Assembly (NCBI GenBank): GCA_018697195.1
Contig: JAGMWU010000110.1
Span: forward strand, 1 to 64,000
Length of the DNA: 64,000 nt
Reading direction: 5' to 3'
Source: Certhia americana
Lineage: Eukaryota; Chordata; Aves; Passeriformes; Certhiidae
Shown here: piece by piece, positions 13,201-24,625 of the stretch
Layout: the number at the start of each line of letters is the position of its first letter
Numbering within the stretch: position 1 is the stretch's first letter
Made by a program: the position numbers and the translations under genes
The notes under the pieces: generated by a model
Databases searched by the model: none
The model's input: only the letters and a program-made list of their open reading frames with translations
What the model was told of the DNA's origin: nothing

Positions 13201-14364
13201 AAAGCTCCAACACAGCTCATGTGTTGGCTTGGCATTGAAACTGTTCCTTATTCCAAAGTCAGAGAAATCATGTAAAAGTGAACTGCACTCTAATTGCATG
13301 AAAACCCTCTTTGTTTTAGGCATGATCTTATAAAGCAGGCATTTTAGCTAAACCCCTCTTAATAGCCTCTTTTGGTATAAATTCTATAACGTTGTAATGT
13401 AACCACATCTAAAATTGATATTCAACCTTAAAGAGCAAACCAATCAGCTTCTTTCTATCCAGCTCTTAACTGATAGCGTAGTTGATTGCTGTTAACTGTA
13501 TTAGAGAACTGCTTGTACTTGAAAAATTTTCTCTTCAATGTTAATTTTATCTCCTCTAGTTTTAACTACTCTTCTTGCATTGTCTTTCATAAAATTATCT
13601 GGTTTGCTTCTTGGCTGTTCTTCTGATCATTCTCTAATCTCTTTATGTCCTTTTATGAGTGGTGTCAAAAAGCCATGCAACTACAGCTGAAGCTTCTCAA
13701 TCACCAAGCCCAGAATTCTCATTTAGACTTTAAATACTACATCTGTTAGTACTACCCAAATCATCTCTTTTTTTCCCAACTGCATGGCATCAGCTTGTCT
13801 TTGTGTATGGTCTGCTGTAAAAGCCTGATCTTTTCCTCCACTGCAACTTGGTATTAACAATCTATATATACTCACATGCACAATTGACCAGCAATTGCAA
13901 AAATACCATTGCAAATTATCCACTGATTGATTGTCACTGCTTTTGCAGCCAGTCACATGGGAATTTGTTTTTCACTTTTTCCTTATTGCTACAATACCAT
14001 TTCCAAGTTGAAAGAAATAAAAAATAGCCAACTTATCTGTATATGAATAAACACAGATAGGTTATATCTCATTACAACAAGGCAATGCAAGGTCAGAAAG
14101 GCCAAGTTACAGTTCATTTTATATAGTGCCAGCAATAGCCCTGCTTGGAGCAGCAAGTCCAAATTGGATGTCCCTGCCTATTGGGATGCTTGTATGGGTC
14201 TTTTAAATAATTATTAAAGATAATTAGCTGTTTGGAGAATGGTATCTAACTGTAGGTAATTTTTAGCTATAAATTCACCAATTCTTGGGAAGAGTGAAGT
14301 TGTCTGCCATTTTAGCTAGCACATCTGGTATGCACTGATAAACACTGTTCACAAATTCCCTCTA
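7246..14364. other. Long unique AT-rich stretch, no gene recognised
   Basis: About 7.1 kb without a recognisable exon, RNA or dispersed repeat. The longest frame is 127 codons at 7580-7963. It has a Cys-rich second half but no domain I recognise, and no splice or promoter context supports it. Homopolymer T runs are at 8624-8645 (22 nt) and 10527-10540 (14 nt). Confidence 0.55.
8624..8645. repeat. T22 homopolymer
   Basis: An uninterrupted run of 22 T. No retroposon body is visible on the side where a minus-strand poly(A) tail would attach. It is probably a simple mononucleotide repeat. Confidence 0.9.
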
Positions 14365-15350
14365 TTTATAGTAATGGCATATTTCAGGGCTTGGCATTGG
14401 GATCAGTGTTATTTACCATCTCTGTCAGCTGTGTGGACAACAGAATCAACCCCAACCTCAGCAATGTGTCCAACAACACCAAGCCGTGGGGTGCTGTCAA
14501 CAGCCTGTAGGGACAGGATGGCATCCAGAGGGACCTTTACAACTGAGAGGTAGATCTGTGCAAACCTCATGAAGTTCAACAGCTTCAAGTGCAAGGTCCT
14601 GCACCAGGACTGGGACAACCCCAAATGCAAATACAGGCTGGGCAGGGAATGGATCAAGAGCAGTCCTGGCTAGAAGATTTTTGCAGTGTTGGTGGGCAAA
14701 AAGCTCAGCATGAGCCAGCAATGTGCACAAGTAGACCAGAAATCCAACAGTACCTGGGGCTGTATCAAAAGTAGCACAGACGGCAGGGAGAGGGAGAGGA
14801 TTCTGCCCTTCTGCTTGGCCCTTGTGAGACCCCACCTGGAGTCCTGTATCCAGCTCTGTGGCCTCTAATATAAGAAAGATGTGGTCTTCTAGAATGAGTC
14901 CAGAGGTCAGCCATGAAGATGATCAGAGGGCAAGAACACCCCTCCTATTAAAACAGTCTGAGGGACTGGGGTTGTTTAGCCTGAAGAAGGCTCCAGCAAG
15001 ACCTTAAAGTGCCTTCCAGCACTTGAAGAAGGCTACAGGAGAGCTAGAGAGGGAATTTTGCAAGGACATGCAGTAACAGGACAAGAGGAATGGCTTTAAA
15101 TTGAACGAGAGTGGGTTTTGGTTAGATCTTAAGAAGAAATTCTTAGCTGTGACAATAGTAAACATTGGATCAGGTTGTTTAGAGGAATTGTGGCTACCTT
15201 ATTCCTGGAAGTATTCAAGACCAAGTTGAATGGGGCCCTGAGCAACCTGTTTTAGTGTAAAATGTTCTTGTCCATGGCAGGAGGGTTGGAATTAGATGAT
15301 CTTTAAAGTCCCTTCCAACTCAAACCACTCTTTGATTTTTTGATTCTATA
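14365..15350 (+). mobile_element. CR1 LINE, decayed 3' half
   Basis: About 1 kb of CR1 in sense orientation. It starts at the reverse-transcriptase G-V-P-Q-G region ('cagggcttggcattgggatc' at 14384-14403) and includes a mutated F-A-D-D box, read as VSNNTKP near 14466. It runs through 'gtgagaccccacctggagtc' (14824-14843) and 'tggggttgtttagcctgaag' (14969-14988) to 'cccttccaactcaaaccact' (15311-15330) and the 'tgattcta' tail. Stops and shifts are frequent, and the frames at 14409-14868 are fragments of this element on both strands. It is 5' truncated and clearly inactive. It is more diverged than the CR1 at 6030. Confidence 0.9.
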
Positions 15351-15424
15351 TTGAGAAAGCCAAATTGTATAGGACCTCTACCCCACACACAGCATGCTGT
15401 GCAGACCCTATCTCTAAAATAAAG
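15351..15424. other. Short spacer
   Basis: Unique sequence between the CR1 tail and the tandem duplication. Nothing is recognised. Confidence 0.5.
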
Positions 15425-15522
15425 TCCCATAATTTGGATCATTCAAGCTATTATAGGGTTTTCTTAAAAAGATAAAATAGATTCCCATAATTTGGATCAT
15501 TCAAGCTATTATAGGGTTTTTT
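15425..15522. repeat. Tandem duplication, 58-bp period
   Basis: A segment starting 'tcccataatttggatcattc' occurs at 15425 and again at 15483. The two copies are identical for 38 bases, through 'ctattatagggtttt', before diverging. The spacing is 58 bases, so this is a local duplication of one unit with a partial second copy. High identity means it is recent or homogenised. Confidence 0.9.
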
Positions 15523-18500
15523 TGCCATCTTATGTTCACATCACCTGTTGTCAAGCAGGAAAGAAGTTCACATGAGAACTTCTTGCTGCACTGTTATATT
15601 CAGACAAGGACACACAAGTGGTGTAATCACTAGTACCCAGTGGCAATTGTCTGCAGACGTCTCCATTTCAGTGAGCTGGCTGCATTCATCCTGAAGACAG
15701 GTAAGTTGTGCAACTCAGCACAGCCCTGAAGGCCCAGCTGTGCATTCAGCACACTGCACCTACTCAGGGTAACTCTTACATGGATCACCCCCTCCTCAAT
15801 ATGCAATTGTCTTCTGGCCAGGCTTTGGCTAGTATACAAGCCAGGTATTATAGGGTGCAATGATAGCAAAAGTAATATTTTGTTTCCTGTGGGTCTCAAA
15901 AGAAAGGTGTTGCAACACTGACCTTATAAGTTTGTAAAACTGTCTTCATTTCTTCTCAGTAGCACCTAAGAGAATCCTGACTCCTTTTCTAAACATTCTG
16001 CTCCACTCTGAAGTGAGAAAAATGACTTGGGGTTTTATTATGCATATCATATACATTATTATACCACATAAAATGAACAAGAAATGCTATTTAACCCACA
16101 CGCAATTAGATCTAAAATTAAACTATTGATAATTATTTTCCTTAAATGCAATTAAAACATGGTGCAGTTTATTCACAATGGGAATTTGAAGGTGAACCAT
16201 CCTGCCTGCCTCTCCCAGCACCCACATCCATCCCATCATCGAAGAGCCTGAGGCACTACTGCTGAATCTGCACATGTGCTTTGCACTGGGAAGGGAAGCA
16301 GTTTCAAAGTAAATCCCCCTCCACCATCCTCCCCCCCACCAAATGACAGGCCAGACCACAGAGCAGCCTGGGTGCATCCAGAGTAGCAAACCCAGAATTT
16401 CCACATAATGTATATACACAAAATTCTCAGACCCCTTTTCAGGTGCTTGAAGGTTTCCAAAACTTCATCCCTCCCTAAGTTGTGCCAGTCACTGTACACA
16501 GCATTTTCCCTAGGAAATCGCTTAGATAGAGGCCTCCTCTATTTAAAACAGTGAAGAGACCTCTAGTATGTACTTGATACAGACTTGTTTGACTACATTT
16601 CGTCTTTATGGCAAACACTGATTGATTAAAAATGTCCACAAGTGAAGATACACCATGTGTGCTCTAGCTGATAAAGCCCTTGTGGGAAGGCAGTTACATC
16701 AGATGTAAATTTCAGCTTTGGTGTCATAGGATCACTCTACAAATTAAAATACCACTATTTTAAGCAGGCTGCTGTTAATATATTCTTATGCAAGGCACAC
16801 GATGGGGAAGGTGAAGTAGTTATCTTATATTTCTGCACTACAACACCTCCCTAACATCCAGTGTTCCAAAATCTACAGAGTGAGAGAATGTAACATTCGG
16901 TCAGCCTAATGGAGGGAAATGACTGTCAGCTGGACTAGCTGTAAATTAGTTAATACAGGAGTTCTTAAAAGATGGTCAATTAATTTATACTCAATTCAAG
17001 CCACATCTTAAAAATTTTACAGTACAAGTAATTTAGAAATCTGCCACGAAAGCTAAATTTATTTAATATATTATCACACATTTTCTTCCCTGCCAGATAC
17101 TGAGGATTTTGCCCCATTAGTGTCAAGTGACAGCTGTGTTCAAAGAAAACCGGTTAGGTTCCTGCACTACATCATCAACGAGTGATGGCATCACTTTTGT
17201 CTAAAAGACCCTGAGTATTTTCTGTCCTTTGATTCTGGGATCAAAAAAAGCTGTTGAGGGAGACCTGAAAGTAAGGTCTCCTTAGTTTTTCTTTCCTTTT
17301 GAGGATGTTATTTAAAAGTATCCCAACCCCATACAGGCTTTCCCTCTCAATAGTATTATGCCAAGAACTCCAGCTGTGCACCACAAAAATTAAAGCGCTT
17401 TCAATTATTGTACTTACGAGCTAAATAAAACATTTAATGTGTGATATAATTTAACACTCATGTTTCATTTAACACTTTCATGTTGCAGCTTTTAGTACTT
17501 TAGTTTAAGTTTATGTTTTTTTTAGCTTTTTTCTCATTTTGTTATGTCCTGTTCAGTACACAAAATAATAAAATACTTTACTCAGTGTCCTGACTTAAAT
17601 TTTTCATTAAGTTTCTGCTTTTCTCTTTTACAGCTATACACTTGAGTCAAAGCAAACTACCAAAATCCCCTTAAAATCTCTGAGCCATAATTATTATTTT
17701 AACTGGTTTCACAAATAAGCCTGGTTTAATTACAAATTAAGCTATGAACTCAAACACAAAACCCTGAAGAGCCAGGTTGTTCAACAACAGCTACATTTTC
17801 CATCATCATTTCATCTCCTACAGAATGGAGATTTCAAAATCAAGACAAAGTTCTGCAATCCTTGACATCAAACAAGTCAGAGAACAATCAAATAGCAGCC
17901 CTCAAATAAAAAACTGGAATTCAAAATACCTTTAACTTCAGTAGAAGTTTCGTGAGCATAGTGGCTGCAGTACAGGGACTGCACATTAGTATTCAGTATA
18001 CTCTTCATGTCTGAAATAAAACAAAGTCTTTTATTAAAAACATCCAGGTCCAGAACCTCTGATAGCTGCTATGTCTCACAAACAAAAATGAACGTCCAAC
18101 TCACCAACACAGGTGCACAGGTAGAAAAAACACAACTGTACACATTTCTGTAATGTCAAATTAATGGCTGGCACATAAAACATACTTAATATTTACACTC
18201 TAAATGGTTTCTTTTCCTAAATAATTGAGTATTTCAAGTGTAAATAGTTAATAAGACAGAAGCATGCATTTGCTACAGAATGTGCTGAATATCTAAACAG
18301 ATACATGCTGAGATGGTTCCCCAAAGCCTCATACCCCTCTCCCAGATACTGGTGTTTACAGGGAGAAGTACAAATTCCCAAACGGCTGCAGTAACAAGTG
18401 AGTTTCATTTGTAGAAACACAGTTTACAAAAGAGAAGCTCATCATATTATGGTGGAATAGTCAAAGAATGTTCACAATAACCTTCACAGACTCAAATACT

Positions 18501-20395
18501 TGAACTGTAATGTAACAAGTGCTCCATACAGCATAAAGACACTGAGACTGATCCTCATCCTGCAAAAATTTAATGCTTCTAAACCAGTGGGACTATTTCC
18601 TATTTTCATTAGATGATTAGAGATTAGAGATTAGAGATTATCACTAATCACAGTATAATGCAAAAATGTATTTGTTCTGTATATTTTCAACTTTACACAC
18701 ATGCATTATCAATCAGACAAGCATAAATTGTTCAGCAACTGACTGATGCATGTTAGGTAACCCAGCTTTGTACTCACAGACCAGCCTGTGCCACACAATG
18801 TCAGTTTCAGGGATATATCTGTAGCACATAGTTCTCAAATCACCTCCACTTTGCCTTCTGCTCTTCCCAGCTGTCCCTGCTGCTCTCCAGGCTATAGTTT
18901 ACACGTTTTCTAAACTTACAAACACATTACGTATGCTCTTACATCTTACTTTACAGAAATCTTAAATAATCCATATTTTCACTTTATCTGGGTTGTCTCC
19001 ATTCTTCTGTGCTCCAAAAACCTGAAAAATTGGAAAGAGACTATAAAATAGTTGCAAGACAGTATTTTAATTTTGCATTAAATCTCTCCCTGATTCAATA
19101 ATTCTATGAAAGAAATGGTGTCATGCTGCAAAGAGATTCCTGTCTATAATAAAAATTAGATGTAAAATTACAAAAATTAGATTCTAGTTAGAAAATTAGA
19201 AGATTAGAAACCTAGATCATTAGAAGCTTAGAAATTTTCTTCCTGCTTTATCATGTTTCACAGCATATTTCCAGGTATAATAGACATTTATTAGCTAGCT
19301 GATCCCTTCCTGTAGACTTCAAATTTCTGAAGTTGTCTTTTTTTGAGATTTGAATTAAAGAAGAACAAAAAAATCCAGCCCACAGCTGAAGGCACTATTT
19401 AATTGCTGTTCCTATATACTAAGTGCTACATAATATTAAGCACCCTAAAAAAAAATTGGGTGTCTCAGCCACTAAAGTCTTGACTGGCTCTGTGCCTCAG
19501 TTTTATAAAATGGGTGTGACAAAATACCCTCAATTTTCTTGAATTTTGATAAGATTTACTGGTGTTCAGGATTCATCCAAATACTCTAAAAATCTGCATT
19601 AGCGTTCTTTAAACCAGAATTTAAATATTATGCAATAATACCTATATACCCTGAAAATAAATATAAAAATAACTGAATAGCTGGACTTGAGACATTCACT
19701 GCCCATTCTGTTCACCTGCTAAAGAGCTGAGGAAAAAAAGGAAAACAGACAAGAAGGTTAGATACTCCCTCTTAGCACAAGATCATGGAAGAAAAAAGAA
19801 AAAAAGCTATGAAATCTGTAAAGATAACTTTGATCCAGCTACATTTTGAGGGCCAGATTTTGAAATATCAAAAAAATATTCCTCTAATGCAGTACAAAAC
19901 AAAAATTTAGCACCAGCTGGTAAAAAACAACTAATTAGATTATTCAGTCTAGTCAGTGGGGTCATGTTTCTCAATGAGATTTATTTCATATGCAGTAGAT
20001 GCCAACACACTCCTCTATATTCATACAAGAATTAGCATTTTTGATAATGATAACTTTTGATAACAAAGTTAGACTACTTCATCTAAGTTCATGTTTATCA
20101 TATCCAACCTTCATATCAGATCATACGTATCTCTCCAGTCCACATTTTTTATTCAACAAATCCAACAAAAGCAGGTTGCACTCACCTTGAGGAAAGATAG
20201 GGACAAATGCCAACATTATTCCATGATAAGGAAAGATAAAAAGTACATTTCATTTTCTCTCAACATGTTTTTCTCTGGGCCCTTGATCTTTCCTTGTGAT
20301 AAATACTGATAACACCCTCCATCCTATTATGTAATTATACCTGTGTTGTCCTCATTAATTAAGTCTGTGCAAGATTGAACCACTTTTTATCTGCT
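15523..20395. other. Unique AT-rich sequence, no gene recognised
   Basis: No exon or dispersed repeat is recognised. Opposite-strand overlapping frames at 16123-16499 are Gly/Trp-rich from a poly-C patch near 16330 and carry no known domain. Small direct repeats include the gattaga array at 18615-18640. Confidence 0.5.
18615..18640. repeat. Short tandem array (GATTAGA)n
   Basis: Three and a half copies of a 7-base unit, GATTAGA. The unit recalls telomere-like TTAG motifs but is not TTAGGG. At 26 bases it is an ordinary microsatellite. Confidence 0.75.
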
Positions 20396-20965
20396 TTTGC
20401 TGGTTTCAGCTGGGGTAGAGTTCATTTTCCTCACAGTGGCTGGTATGGGGTTGTGTTTTGGATTTGTGCTGAACACAGGGTGGATAATACAGAGTTGTGT
20501 TTGTTGTTTCTGAGCTGGGCTTACACAGAGCCAAGGCCTTTGCTGCTGTTTGTACTTCCATGCTGGTGAGGGAGTTGGGGGTGCATGGGAGGTTGTGAGG
20601 AGACACAGCTGGGACAGGTGACTCCAACTGACCAAAGGGATATTCCAGACCATGTGACATCCTGCTCAGTACATAAAGCTGGGGGAAGAAGGAGAAAGGG
20701 GGGAATGTTTGGAGTGATGGCATCTGTCTATCCGAGTAAGTGCTACACACGATGGGGCCCTGCTCTCCTGGAGATGGTTGGACACATCCCTGCTGCCCAT
20801 GAGAAGTGGTGAATTAACTCCTTGTTCTGCTTTGCTTGTGTATGGGGTTTTTTTTTTTTTGTTAAACTGTGTGCATCTCAACCAGTGAGTTTTCCAGCTT
20901 TTATCCTTCCAATTCTCTCCCTGATCCTGCTGGTGAGGGAGTGAGGGAGAGGTAAAACCATGACA
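20396..20965 (+). mobile_element. Solo ERVL-type LTR
   Basis: About 570 bp of an avian ERVL long terminal repeat. It opens with a 'gctggtttcagctggggtag' block at 20399-20418 and closes with 'ggtaaaaccatgaca' at 20951-20965, the typical ends of this family. In sense order it shows a TATA-like tacataaag (20670-20678), a T run of 13, and a gttaaac poly(A)-signal-like block near 20861 before the U5-like end. This order fixes the plus orientation. The flanks ctgct (20391-20395) and ctgcc (20966-20970) may be a decayed 5-bp target duplication with one mismatch. No internal viral sequence adjoins it. The frames here (for example 20666-21019) are not viral genes. It is related to the two LTRs at 49500 and 54805 but is another subfamily. 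Confidence 0.85.
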
Positions 20966-22644
20966 CTGCCTCAGTTCTGCACTGAACTTGCTTGCTAGCT
21001 CAACAGATGTAGGTGACACAGAATTTTCTTTTTCTTTGAACAGGCAATATTTGCCTTAAAACTGTCAAACAAAAGTGAATATCACATGAGCTAAAAATCA
21101 GAAATAAAGACAAGAAATCTCAAAAAAGAGTCCAAATTTTGAGAGTTGAAGAAACAACCACTCTTACCATCAATATTCTTACTTCTGTGGATAACATCTA
21201 TTTTCTGTGTCAGCAAAAATAGAAAAAAATAAGAGAGCACTTGTTATTACAAGTTAAGGTAGTTAACTTCTATATTTGACTTCACCTAAAGATGGTTTAC
21301 AATTCATTGCTTTGGTTAACATGTTGCAAACACACCTTCTGTAGTGCATATTTCAAATACAAATTGTTCCTTACTAAGCCCATTTGAGCTACAAAGATAC
21401 CAATGTATTAACAAAGGTCTTGTAAAAATTTGAATTGATCCAAGCTTCTTGAGCCCTTAAAATATATAACAAAATATACAATAAATTACAGATAACTATT
21501 TCTAGTCTTAAGCAAATTAATTTCCCTCCCTCCTAGTAGTAACTGTACCTTCAGCCTCCAGCAGCGTTTTTGTGAGAATGGATGACACACCCCTAAGGAA
21601 GGCAACACACTGACAGAAGTGTGAGAAAAAAACCCATACAAACACCTTCAAATAAAAAAGAGGTGTAAATGACCTACTGTTCAGATATCACCTACTTTCC
21701 CATGCTTTAGTGTGCCGCCATCCTGAACAAATTCAGAACAAGCTTTTCCTGTCAATCCACAGTTCCACAATTAAGAAAGCTCTGGGACCAGAAGTAATTT
21801 AGAAGGAAGATAATACAATATTCAGCAACAGAATCCTGTCTGCAAAAAAATGGAGTTTTAACACAGATTTGGCTGAGTTGAGCCTAGGAGGCACTGCTCT
21901 GCATGAGGCCTGGTCCTGTGACATGTGGTCCCAGCCACAGCTCTCAGTGCCCCATGCCATAAAGAAGCACTTTACCAAAAACCACACACTACCACTTATT
22001 TGTTCTCTGCCCAAACAGTTCAAAGGAAGGCCTTTTCTAACTCTGATGCTTCTCTACGGTTGTAAGGTATGTCTCTTTTCTAAATAAATCTTCCTGTCAT
22101 GCAGTTGGTGAGTTAGTTGCAAGATATATCCCTCCATCTTCAAAAGAAAGAGGATTTCCCTCAGGACTGCAGAATTTACATTCTTCTCATATGGTGTCCA
22201 GTTTCCAAGGGTATTTTCTTTCATGTTTGTAACCACTGCTGTCTTTACTACACTATGTTTTAGTAGCCGTATGTGGAAAAGTTAAAAACATTCCTGCATA
22301 CTATCCTGAAACATGAAATTTATTTATAAACCGAATAATAAGCTCTCAGCATAGTTTTTTTTACCATCAACTGAAAGACATAATCCCGCTCTTTTCACAA
22401 TCCTCTAAGGATTTCATGGATTTAAGAGTGTGAGATACAAAAAACAGCAAGGAGTGATAAATTCTTCGATCTACTGCTTTCTGTCTCAGCCCCGTATACA
22501 CAAATTAGAGCATCTCTGATTAAGAAAACTCCAATCTGCAATTGGAGCCTTCCAAATGTTTTTTCAGCTGCCTCTTTCCTCAGAACATTTTACCTGAATG
22601 TTGAACCTCATTCGTAACTCTATTTTCAATTTTGGGACTGACTC
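20966..22644. other. Unique sequence, nothing recognised
   Basis: No gene or repeat is recognised. Frames reach only 74 codons. Confidence 0.5.
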
Positions 22645-22755
22645 AGACCCTGAGGAATGTGATCCAGTTTTGAGATGAGTCTCATTTTAAGAAGTAGGCT
22701 GGACTACATAACCTTTAAGATCTTTTCTACACTAAATTAATCCTATGATTTTACA
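22645..22755 (+). mobile_element. Probable CR1 3' tail relic
   Basis: The phrases 'ggctggactacataacctt' (22698-22716), 'aagatcttttctacac' and 'cctatgatttta' (22742-22753) follow the order of a CR1 3' end: a ggttggactagatgacctt-like block, then cttccaac, then attctatgattct. Divergence is high and only about 110 bases are alignable, so the call is tentative. Confidence 0.55.
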
Positions 22756-23649
22756 TGCCTATCTTTAGCATCTTGTCATTTTCCTTTGTTGCAGATGCCA
22801 AATGTTCAATTTAATTCAAGATCAGCAGCTTGGAAGGAAACATTCACTTCTTTCATTCCTAACATAAATTGGAAATATCTGCTGAGTCTAAATGCCCCTA
22901 AAATGCCAACCAATTAAATAAATAAGTAAACAACCCAAACTTTTGCAATTTTCCTGTCTGCCTCTAACAACTATCTATATCTAACCTGGTCATTTGCTGG
23001 AATAGTTTTAAGGAAATAAAACAACCCTATCACTGTTAGAAACTCTGAAGAAGTTTCTGGCTATTTGAGATGTCATCTGAATTGAAATCAAATATAATGG
23101 TAGCAGTTCTTCTTAAATATTACAAATATATATGTAAAGAATAAATTGTTCTCAGATGAATAGGATGATACATAAGGGGTATCCATACACACTTCATTCT
23201 TTATCACATGTAATAGTGATAAAGAACACCCTCTTTTTCCTTTTTTGTTTATTCTTTCTAATTCAGCATAGTTTAACTAATGCTTTTAAATGTCCCATCA
23301 ATAAGAGCCAAAAAATAACCTTTCATTAAAGTCAACCATAACATAACTATTACCAAATAGTTATAGTTATGCCAATAACCACCAAAACATATTATAACAT
23401 AACTATAACTGCTTAAAAACAGTATCAGTATCTTTACTTTAGTCATTACACAATTCTCCTTATACTTATTGTAAAAACACATCTACAAAACCTTTTTGAT
23501 TATTACACTATGATACCATGGCTTCCAGTTATCCTCACTGACTTTTAGGGTTCATTCAAAAACCACTTTAGCCATGCAGGGGCTGAGTTCCTTACTGTTG
23601 TGGTGGAAGTTCTTAGATCACACAAACCACCTTTGTATCTCACAGTGGT
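22756..23649. other. AT-rich unique sequence left of the mitochondrial insert
   Basis: No gene is recognised. It contains the 13-bp-arm inverted repeat at 23359-23410. A 69-codon minus frame (23273-23482) spans this AT-rich hairpin and has no domain. Confidence 0.5.
23359..23410. repeat. Inverted repeat, perfect 13-bp arms
   Basis: The arms agttatagttatg (23359-23371) and cataactataact (23398-23410) are exact reverse complements separated by 26 bases. It is an AT-rich hairpin, about 240 bases left of the mitochondrial insert. There is no sign of function. Confidence 0.85.
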
Positions 23650-24116
23650 GTGGTTACTATTACTGATAGTTTTAAAGGCTTGGTTGTGTTGAGTGGTGGT
23701 TATTAGGGAGGACAGGAAGGGTGGGTAGGGTGAGGTTTGGTGTATATATGATGATAATGGCTATTCAGCCTAAGTGGAAGACAAGATGATGAGAAGGCTA
23801 AGACACCTCAAATTTGTGTTTATTTTAGTTCTATTTGTTCCCCTAGGACTGCTGGGCTGATGGCTATAGCCGTTGGTAGTGTTGAGTTAAGTGAGTGAGA
23901 TGTTAGGAAGAGAATGGTGATTGGGGGATATTTCATTAACCAGTAGTTAGGGATGAGCCTTGAAGCACTTCTGTGAATCCTAAGTGGAATGGTACAAGTC
24001 CTAGTTTTATTGTGATTGCTACTACCACGAGGAAGCATGATGTGTCAAGTGCTGGTTGGATATTATCTCATTGTCCAGAAGGTCCTACATTAGTCACGGT
24101 CAAGAAGAGGACTAGT
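23650..24116 (-). pseudogene. ND2: NUMT: partial mitochondrial ND2
   Basis: This is a nuclear copy of the middle of the mitochondrial NADH dehydrogenase subunit 2 gene, a proton-pumping complex I subunit. Read on the minus strand from 24116, about 60 codons stay in one frame under the vertebrate mitochondrial code (TGA as Trp, ATA as Met). They contain the subunit-typical KLGLVPFH and EVLQGSSLTT blocks (about 23999-23955). After that a frameshift moves the reading to a second frame (the MKYPPITILFLTSHSLNST region, about 23935-23880). Matching weakens below 23700 and ends near 23650, an uncertain edge. Both gene ends are missing. In the standard nuclear code it cannot make ND2. It is joined directly to ND4L on the other strand. 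Confidence 0.85.
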
Positions 24117-24287
24117 GCCCCATTAATATGGCTTATTGGACACCAAGCAACATCATCCACCCTACTAACCCTACTCACATCAGTATTCTCTGCCAGCAAA
24201 GTACACACAGGCCTAGCAATACTAACTGCCTCTACATGAACCCATGGTTCTGACTACTTCCATAACCCAGACCTCCTATAATGTTAG
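24117..24287 (+). pseudogene. ND4L: NUMT: 3' part of mitochondrial ND4L
   Basis: This is the C-terminal half of the mitochondrial ND4L gene (complex I membrane subunit), in sense orientation. It starts mid-gene at the junction with inverted ND2. The reading contains SSTLLTLLTSVFSASKVHTG, and then, with TGA read as Trp, the ASTWTHGSDYFHNPDLL end. One codon near the end has become TAA. The final atgttag (24281-24287) keeps the 7-base overlap of the ND4L stop with the ND4 start that vertebrate mtDNA shows. This supports direct mtDNA origin rather than an RNA copy. Confidence 0.88.
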
Positions 24288-24625
24288 AAAACAATGATTG
24301 CATTCCTCCCCATAGTCTCCTTATCCCCCTGCCCAAAATTTCTTTGAACTAAGACCACCACACGTAAGCTCCTAATCACCACCCTCAGCATACAATGACT
24401 ACTCCTACCCTACTACCCCCCACAAACACTAAATTCTAATTGATTAAATTCTATCCCCCCTATTACAAAACAAATACTATTTCACATAATCATAGCAAGC
24501 AAAAATCACCTGCAATACTGAGCACCAATACAAAAAACAATATTCATCACAACCTTAATTAGAGTCCGACCATTCATTTTATCTTTCTTGGCCACAAAAC
24601 TAAACTTACTCTTGGACCAGATGGG
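24281..24625 (+). pseudogene. ND4: NUMT: 5' part of mitochondrial ND4
   Basis: This is the first 110 or so codons of mitochondrial ND4, beginning at the ATG at 24281 and contiguous with ND4L as in mtDNA. A single extra base after the second codon shifts the frame. Beyond it the reading under the mitochondrial code is open and ND4-like, through blocks such as PKFLWTKTTTRKLLI and a later IFITTL segment (about 24540). Similarity fades after 24600 and the right edge is uncertain. In the nuclear code it has many stops. The sequence is C- and A-rich and T-poor on this strand, a mitochondrial light-strand bias unlike its AT-rich surroundings. Confidence 0.87.

Noticed and set aside
20391..20970. Perfect target duplication for the ERVL solo LTR
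   Set aside because: The only candidate (ctgct/ctgcc) has a mismatch and depends on a mutated LTR first dinucleotide, so it is kept only as a possibility.
23820..24038. 72-codon minus frame as a nuclear gene
   Set aside because: It is a shifted part of the nuclear ND2 copy and makes sense only under the mitochondrial code.
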